This document shows, piece after piece, positions 58,702 through 64,000 of a stretch of DNA of 64,000 nucleotides. The notes below the pieces were generated by a model. It had not been told where the DNA came from and made no database searches. It was given only the letters and a program-made list of their open reading frames with translations. The translations under genes were made by a program, and so were the position numbers. Origin of the DNA: Parelaphostrongylus tenuis. Taxonomy: Eukaryota > Nematoda > Chromadorea > Rhabditida > Metastrongylidae. Position 1 is the stretch's first letter. Every line of letters begins with the position of its first letter. The stretch lies in contig JAHQIW010006128.1 in NCBI GenBank assembly GCA_019055375.1, positions 87,345 to 151,344 of the forward strand. Reading direction: 5' to 3'.

Positions 58702-58923
58702 CCGCCCCACATTCAGCCCTGCATTGAAGCAAGGAGGGTGGCGTATGTGGTGATGGCACAGTGTACTATGACACTGTACCATCACCACCTCTCAGTCGAT
58801 AGATTTTTGCTGTTAGATCAAAACTATATCAAAGATCGACTGTTTTTGAAACCCCCAAAAAAACATTCAATATAATTCCAAAAAAAGAATGATTTAAGCT
58901 CAAAAAAGGGGTTGGTAAGCCCA

Positions 58924-58971
58924 GGGTCATACACCGGTGTTTCGGAGGTTCGTCCTCCTCATCAGTGACCC
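58924..58971 (-). ncRNA. Type I hammerhead ribozyme, unit 2
   Basis: Identical in all 48 bases to the unit 1 ribozyme. Predicted cleavage between 58930 and 58929 would release a 270-base RNA from unit 1 to 2. Confidence 0.9.
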
Positions 58972-59194
58972 CCGCCCCACATTCAGCCCTGCATTGAAGC
59001 AAGGAGGGTGGCGTATGTGGTGATGGCACAGTGTACTATGACACTGTACCATCACCACCTCTCAGTCGATAGATTTTTGCTGTTAGATCAAAACTATATC
59101 AAAAGATCGACTGTTTTTGAAACCCCCAAAAAACATTCAATATAATTCCAAAAAAAAGAATGATTTAAGCTCAAAAAAGGGGTTGGTAAGCCCA

Positions 59195-59242
59195 GGGTCA
59201 TACACCGGTGTTTCGGAGGTTCGTCCTCCTCATCAGTGACCC
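59195..59242 (-). ncRNA. Type I hammerhead ribozyme, unit 3
   Basis: Identical core, stems and loop. Distance to the previous ribozyme is 271 bases. Confidence 0.9.
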
Positions 59243-59466
59243 CCGCCCCACATTCAGCCCTGCATTGAAGCAAGGAGGGTGGCGTATGTGGTGATGGCAC
59301 AGTGTACTATGACACTGTACCATCACCACCTCTCAGTCGATAGATTTTTGCTGTTAGATCAAAACTATATCAAAAGATCGACTGTTTTTGAAACCCCCAA
59401 AAAAACATTCAATATAATTCCAAAAAAAAGAATGATTTAAGCTCAAAAAAGGGGTTGGTAAGCCCA

Positions 59467-59514
59467 GGGTCATACACCGGTGTTTCGGAGGTTCGTCCTC
59501 CTCATCAGTGACCC
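59467..59514 (-). ncRNA. Type I hammerhead ribozyme, unit 4
   Basis: Identical core, stems and loop. Distance to the previous ribozyme is 272 bases. Confidence 0.9.
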
Positions 59515-59736
59515 CCGCCCCACATTCAGCCCTGCATTGAAGCAAGGAGGGTGGCGTATGTGGTGATGGCACAGTGTACTATGACACTGTACCATCACCA
59601 CCTCTCAGTCGATAGATTTTTGCTGTTAGATCAAAACTATATCAAAAGATCGACTGTTTTTGAAACCCCCAAAAAACATTCAATATAATTCCAAAAAAAG
59701 AATGATTTAAGCTCAGAAAAGGGGTTGGTAAGCCCA

Positions 59737-59784
59737 GGGTCATACACCGGTGTTTCGGAGGTTCGTCCTCCTCATCAGTGACCC
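59737..59784 (-). ncRNA. Type I hammerhead ribozyme, unit 5 (truncated unit)
   Basis: The ribozyme itself is complete although its unit is cut about 20 bases further on, so transcripts entering from the right would meet this copy first. Confidence 0.88.
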
Positions 59785-59814
59785 CCGCCCCACATTCAGC
59801 CCTGTCCTCATACA

Positions 59815-61357
59815 ACAAATTCTTTATTCAGGTGAACAAATCAAAAGTTTTGCGGCAGATTTTTCCGGTTCCTTGGAGAGGCCTTGTACCGTGGAAGTTC
59901 TTATGGAATAAAACTGAGTTATCCCCATGATCCACAATAGCCGAAACTGCTGGTAACAAACATAAATGTGAATTTTTCGCTTGTGTTAAGAAACTTCTTT
60001 CTCGACGTAGTAAGCTAAACTAAGCAGAAAAGACTTAACACCTAAGATTTAATCGCATGGAAAATAGTCTACTTGATGACCTGTGTATTGTCTACATTAT
60101 TAAGTAGAAGACTCATAATGACTATAATTTGCGTATAACCTAAAGAGTCCTTTGTCATATTCTTTTCAGCATTGTCATGATTCTGTATTTAAATATCTGA
60201 AAGTGTATATGATAAGCGAAATTTTCGAATCCAGAGAGGAGTCAATCAGAGTGGTGGGATACTTGGCTAAGAATATTGTGAATCAGTGACCTTTTGGAAT
60301 TCTGAATAATTCCTAACTCGTCAAAATGCTAGCTATAGCTGAGCAAATTTAAGTTGAGACCCTCGTTTCCTTTGAAGTCAAAAACATTGTTCTTTGGTCA
60401 TTGCAACATTTCTAAGGTTAGAAAAAGTGATCGTTTATAATGATCGGTTTGGCAATCAAAGTTATGTGGAACGCCGTATTAGAACACTTTTTCATTGAGC
60501 AAAACATCATTCGCTGATTTACGGATTCCTTTCTCATCGTACACCACTGTTTCATCAGTCAGCGAATTAGTCATTTGCTAGAAGACACTCAAAACGGACC
60601 GATGTACCGTCTTTGATGTCAGTCCAATGCATGCGAGCTCATTTACATGAAGCTTAGAAAATTTTGGACTTTTCTTTGAGAGCTCACAAAATTTGAACCA
60701 CTCATGCTTAATAATTTTAAAATCTGAAGAATTTGCACATCCAAGCCTACCGACGTTTACAAATTAAGACCTGCGATCTCTAGTATTACAACGATGTTAT
60801 CTTCGTCACGTCCGGCGTTCCATATGTGATGGTGATTCATATCAAATAAAAAGAAAGAAATAAAGCGTGAAGGCATAGTGCTTTTGCTTTGAAAACTATC
60901 AAAAAATCTTCAGTAAAAAATAACGAGGAAGATAGCTAGAAGGCGGAAAACTTTTGAGAATGATATGACCGTTCTTGAATTTTTTAGGTATAAACAACGA
61001 GTAGGCAAAGAATCATGAGACGAGCTGGCGATAGTGTCATGAACACACTACTTGCGTGTCTGAGAACTCGTAAGCAGAAATCAAGAATATACACATTCTT
61101 TCTAGAATGTCAGTCTTCGTGAAATTCTCAACATGAACATAAGCGGAGAAAGTCATCACTATAAATGAGGTTGAAATTTCAAAAATAACGCTCACAACAA
61201 CGATCGTTGACAGCGGACACGGATGCACTGCCCTGTTTATTTTACTATCTCCTGGTTTTTTAATCGTTTCGTTCGAAAAAACATTAGAACATTGTAAACT
61301 CAAATATTGTCCTCAAAAAAAAATAGTGTGCTACAAAAAGTTTGTGCAGTAATTTGA
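59815..61357. other. Gene-free interval
   Basis: AT-rich sequence between the array and the 61.4 kb ORF. The 88-codon minus ORF at 61303-61037 has a hydrophobic middle (STIVVVSVIFEISTSFIVMT) but no start or splice support. Confidence 0.35.
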
Positions 61358-62026
61358 ATGCGAATAATCGCAGGTTTGTTAGCCGTGGAAGAGCTAAATA
61401 AATTGCTTAACAACTTGATTGCTATAAAACTATTGGGCAACGAAGTCGAATTTATACCGCCTCATTACAACGAATCGAAAAATCCGGCCAATAAACGTGA
61501 GTTTGTGGCTAGGGTTGGACATTGCAACTATTTCAATTTCGCCAGCTACAAAAACCAGACTGATTATAAATTAGCCATGGATCGAATCAAGAACCATGAG
61601 GAAATTGACTTTATCTCAAGGACCTTCTACCAAGCTCTACCAAAATATGAGTTGCACTTCTATAACTTTATGAGAGGAAAAAAAGAAAATATGTTAGTAA
61701 CGTGCCCTTTTGTTGTGTTCGGAATAAATGAGCCCTATTTTTTGATGTTGATTGTGAAGTGCAAATTTCACATACGATCGATTCAATCTCTCGAAATAAA
61801 TTCCCCGGATGATGATTCAGTGGATATGAGAAGTTTTTCCGAGGTGTCTCTCGTGACAACAGTGAAAACTGGACGATATTTCTGCGGCATGTGTTTATTG
61901 CTACGTTTCAATGACGACGATGGATTGCCATCTATCAATTGTGTCACAATTTCCTTTTCTTTTACTTTCTTCGGTCACATTGTCGGGCTACCGCATTTTC
62001 TACTGAAGAACTGTCTTTTAGAATAA
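61358..62026 (+). CDS. 222-codon ORF, unrecognised (single exon or last exon)
   Basis: This is the longest open frame in the window. It could start at ATG 61358, or at an exon boundary after AATAATCGCAG at 61372, which would read into the same frame. The composition is protein-like: AVEELNKLLNNLIAIKLLG, EFIPPHYNESKNPANKREFV, then GHCNYFNFASYKNQTDYKLA and FISRTFYQALPKYELHFYNF, with two N-glycosylation-type sites (NES, NQT). The last third is richer in hydrophobics and Cys and ends LPHFLLKNCLLE. It stops 50 bases before the promoter of gene D, so it either ends there or its 3' end overlaps that promoter. I recognise no domain; it could be a gene or a transposon-derived exon. Confidence 0.5.
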   Translation: MRIIAGLLAVEELNKLLNNLIAIKLLGNEVEFIPPHYNESKNPANKREFVARVGHCNYFNFASYKNQTDYKLAMDRIKNHEEIDFISRTFYQALPKYELHFYNFMRGKKENMLVTCPFVVFGINEPYFLMLIVKCKFHIRSIQSLEINSPDDDSVDMRSFSEVSLVTTVKTGRYFCGMCLLLRFNDDDGLPSINCVTISFSFTFFGHIVGLPHFLLKNCLLE

Positions 62027-62044
62027 TAACTATCAAAGAACCTA

Positions 62045-62172
62045 CATGATATAGTCGAATACCAGAAAGAAACCTATATAAACAAGTCTTCACTGCGCAT
62101 TCCCATTTTTCAGAACACCTTGCCTCATTAATCTTGATTTTTCTATTGAAAATTTCTGCACAATTTTTCCCG
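62045..62172 (+). promoter_or_regulatory. Promoter and 5' UTR exon of gene D
   Basis: TATATAAAC at 62075 lies in the block homologous to the gene C promoter. Predicted start is near 62105, and the leader ends at donor CCCG|GTAAGG (62172). The next acceptor is TTTTTCAG at 63411, before the gene D ATG. Confidence 0.6.
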
Positions 62173-62439
62173 GTAAGGGCTAGTCTTTGATGCGATTTCT
62201 AGAATATAACCTTGCTTAGATGCTTCAAATGTGAGATAACCTTTTTCCGTCGCTTGTATAAGTCTCGACATTTCGTTCCAGCTCGTCTGATTTGAACTGG
62301 ATATGACTACTTTGTGGATTTCTGGTAAAGGGTAGTTGGGATTAATTGAGTCTTGAAGTATGTATGCTAGAATATTTTTGATCATGAGCAGTTAACATAT
62401 CTTATAACAAAGTCTATGAGAATGTTCAAAGCCTTACTA

Positions 62440-62660
62440 AGGCTTTTACGTTTGAGCCATACGTACGCTTTGGTTGTGTCGCCCGTTTCATTATAGGCCC
62501 ACGCCCCACACTGAATCCTACTTTATAGCGGGATGGGGAGACGTTGTTTATGATTATAGCGGATGATATTGTATTATTACAATTTCTCAGTCTATGGATT
62601 ACAGCTGGTAGTGAATTTGTACGTATGCCTCTTACGTAACAACCTCGGTAAGGCCTTTAC
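62440..62660 (-). repeat. Old decayed copy of the array unit
   Basis: CCCACGCCCCACACTGAATCC and a GCGGGATGGGGAGACG stretch match CCCGCCCCACATTCAGCCC and AAGGAGGGTGGCG of the array unit in order. The CTGATGA core is lost. Confidence 0.5.
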
Positions 62661-63414
62661 TATTTTCACAGACTATCTCACCTCTATCCTGTATCACCTG
62701 CCGTCCAGCTGATCGTCGAGTGACTCGAGCAAGCACCAACAACACTCCCATTTTTCCTATCATGCGCAAGAGAAGTGGGTCCTCACAGATTATACTGAAT
62801 GTTTATAGTGAGGTTGAAAAACAATCGATGGAATGGATTTCAACAAAAAATAGTGTAGTTCGAGATACACTAAACTAAGGTTTTAAAGAGATAGCAGTCA
62901 CTTCTGTCTTTGGTTGGTAACTTGATCAAGAACAGTGTTCTGTGTCTACATAATACCTACAATCACATTTAGTAACGAAAAGCAAGTGTCGGAATACATT
63001 ATTTCACAATGCTGTAGTTTTTTTTCGTTGAAGAAAATTGTAGTCGTTTTCAAAGAGTGCTAATCGGAAGACGCACCTTGCCTCCAATGCAAGATAGCCC
63101 TACAATGACTGTGATGAACACAAAGCAACAGCCTAACATGGATATGCTGATTTGTAGGTGAAACCAGGTCTGATCACCATTCAACAAATCAGTGAATAAG
63201 AACGTGAGTCACCACAATGCGGAGGGTTAACACCCATAATGCTTTAATCACTCCTATGGAAAAAAGTTTTAGGACAACCACAAGTCTACATAATTGGTTG
63301 TTCTAAAGAATTAAACTCCGGAAAAACCTTACCTATGAGCTCACACTTGTTCGGTGTCTATGAGTCTTTACTTGCCCCGTAGTTTGCACAATGAATCGTA
63401 GAATTTTTCAGATT

Positions 63415-63558
63415 ATGAAAACTTCTCTGGAAACCGTCATCGCTAGTTACAGTCATTTTTTGCCTATTTATGTCGTTCGTTATGGTCAATGTCGCTGAGA
63501 AGCCACTGTCACTTGGTCCCACACTACCAGGGACAGCACTTCTATACTACGCAAAAAG
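63415..63558 (+). pseudogene. Secreted-precursor family gene D, exon 1 with a one-base frameshift
   Basis: The exon follows GAATTTTTCAG|ATT, starts MKTSLETVI (compare MNTSLNLYI in C) and ends at donor AAAAG|GTAGGC (63558). From the ATG the frame hits TGA at 63496. Past the six-T run at 63456-63461 the homologous reading continues one frame over (NVAEKPLSLGP against NVAAMPLSPQS in C). It reaches the donor in phase 2 as in A-C. One extra T therefore separates this copy from an open frame, through true inactivation or a sequence error. The cleavage-site exon must lie beyond 64000. Promoter and leader exon are intact. Confidence 0.65.
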
Positions 63559-63594
63559 GTAGGCAATTTTTTTATGTGATGATTTAGAAAGAGT

Positions 63595-63680
63595 GATGTA
63601 AGTCGGCTTCAGTATTGCAACGAGTGAGTCATGTTGGGTTGTGAGTCCCTGCTGACGCGAAAGCTTTGCACATCACTCTA
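63595..63680 (+). repeat. tRNA-derived SINE-like repeat
   Basis: TATTGCAACGAGTGAGTCATG, then GGGTTGTGAGTCCCTGC (degenerate B box), then TGACGCGAAAGCTTTGCACATCACTC. It matches the 41222 copy. No gene is seen from 63681 to the window end. Confidence 0.6.
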
Positions 63681-64000
63681 CACCACTGGAGATATGTGTA
63701 ATTGTGGCAGTAAAATCAAAAAATTCAAATTTCTCCAAAAAGAGTAGAATCAAAAAATTAACGATACTGCAAATCTATGATTGTTATGCTATTGAACTAA
63801 TTGTAGAGAACTAAAAATAGTTGTTTTCAAACTAAGCCTTTGAATACTTGATGTGCTTCCATAACACAGGAAGTTTGCCTTATCACCCTTATAGTCACCT
63901 CTTTTGTTTTCTGCTCTACATAGTGCAACGGCTAACAACATTCCACAACGCGGCCACCATCGGTGTTTTCGATCTCGCTTTTCAGTGTAATCGAGCATCT

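Larger units (their letters stand above)
58563..59804 (-). repeat. Tandem array of hammerhead-ribozyme (retrozyme-like) units
   Basis: Units start at 58563, 58833, 59104, 59375 and 59647, with lengths 270, 271, 271 and 272 bases. The fifth is cut at about 157 bases. They differ mainly in A-run length. On the minus strand each holds, in order, a 42-base perfect-stem hairpin GTGGTGATGG...CCATCACCAC (absent from the truncated unit), a GC-rich GCGGGGGTCA lead-in, the hammerhead, and an A/T-rich tail region. The array is bounded by the 13-base direct repeat CTGTCCTCATACA (58545-58557 and 59802-59814). The four minus-strand ORFs here are repeat read-through, not genes. Confidence 0.92.

Noticed and set aside
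58391..59572. Four near-identical minus-strand ORFs of 66-122 codons (starting MPSPHTPPSLLQC)
   Set aside because: They are the same frame read through successive hammerhead repeat units. Conservation is explained by the array, not by coding.

Overview
The window reads as nuclear DNA of a nematode. It is AT-rich. Its genes are split by introns with a TTTTCAG-type acceptor consensus, and most of the sequence is intron or dispersed repeat. The transposon relics (RTE-type non-LTR, piggyBac, Tc1/mariner) and tRNA-like SINEs fit a clade V (strongylid-like) worm, but the species is an inference. I see no bacterial operon, CRISPR array, rRNA gene or intact tRNA gene.

Layout. (1) 1-9.3 kb, minus strand: two tandem paralogous genes of unrecognised family. 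The right one (9290-4992) can be modelled as 11 phase-compatible exons, with a TATA box, a stop and AATAAA. It includes a tandemly duplicated 78-nt exon pair. The left one starts near 833 and runs off the window. (2) 13.6-63.6 kb, plus strand: four tandem copies of a small secreted-precursor gene family, called A-D here. Each has a short exon coding a signal peptide and pro-segment. In A, B and C a very long intron (4.5, 5.2 and 7.3 kb) leads to a second coding exon. All three junctions are phase 2, and all second exons open with a furin-like Arg-Ala-(Ser/Pro)-Arg-x-Lys-Arg-Gln site followed by divergent Pro-, Tyr- or Gly-rich sequence. C and D have homologous TATA promoters and 5' UTR exons. 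D carries a one-base frameshift and its last exon lies outside the window. Introns of A and B share ancient intronic sequence, so whole units were duplicated. (3) A two-exon gene at 40.1-40.75 kb and a 222-codon ORF at 61.4 kb are unrecognised.

The most striking non-coding system is a set of hammerhead self-cleaving ribozymes. A tandem array at 58563-59804 holds five identical type I hammerheads, one per 270-272-bp unit, on the minus strand, and resembles animal retrozymes. A 328-bp foldback element at 33.3-33.6 kb carries a hammerhead in each arm, and the right one looks intact. At least six further foldback or decayed elements (10.4, 14.1, 21.4, 36.9, 46.4 and 52.5 kb) carry hammerheads at different stages of decay. 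Many of these lie inside the long introns of the secreted-precursor genes.

The rest is SINEs, foldback MITEs, a roughly 0.6-1 kb inverted-repeat element family and transposon relics. All functional statements are read from sequence by eye. Gene models rest on splice-site and phase logic, not on transcripts.
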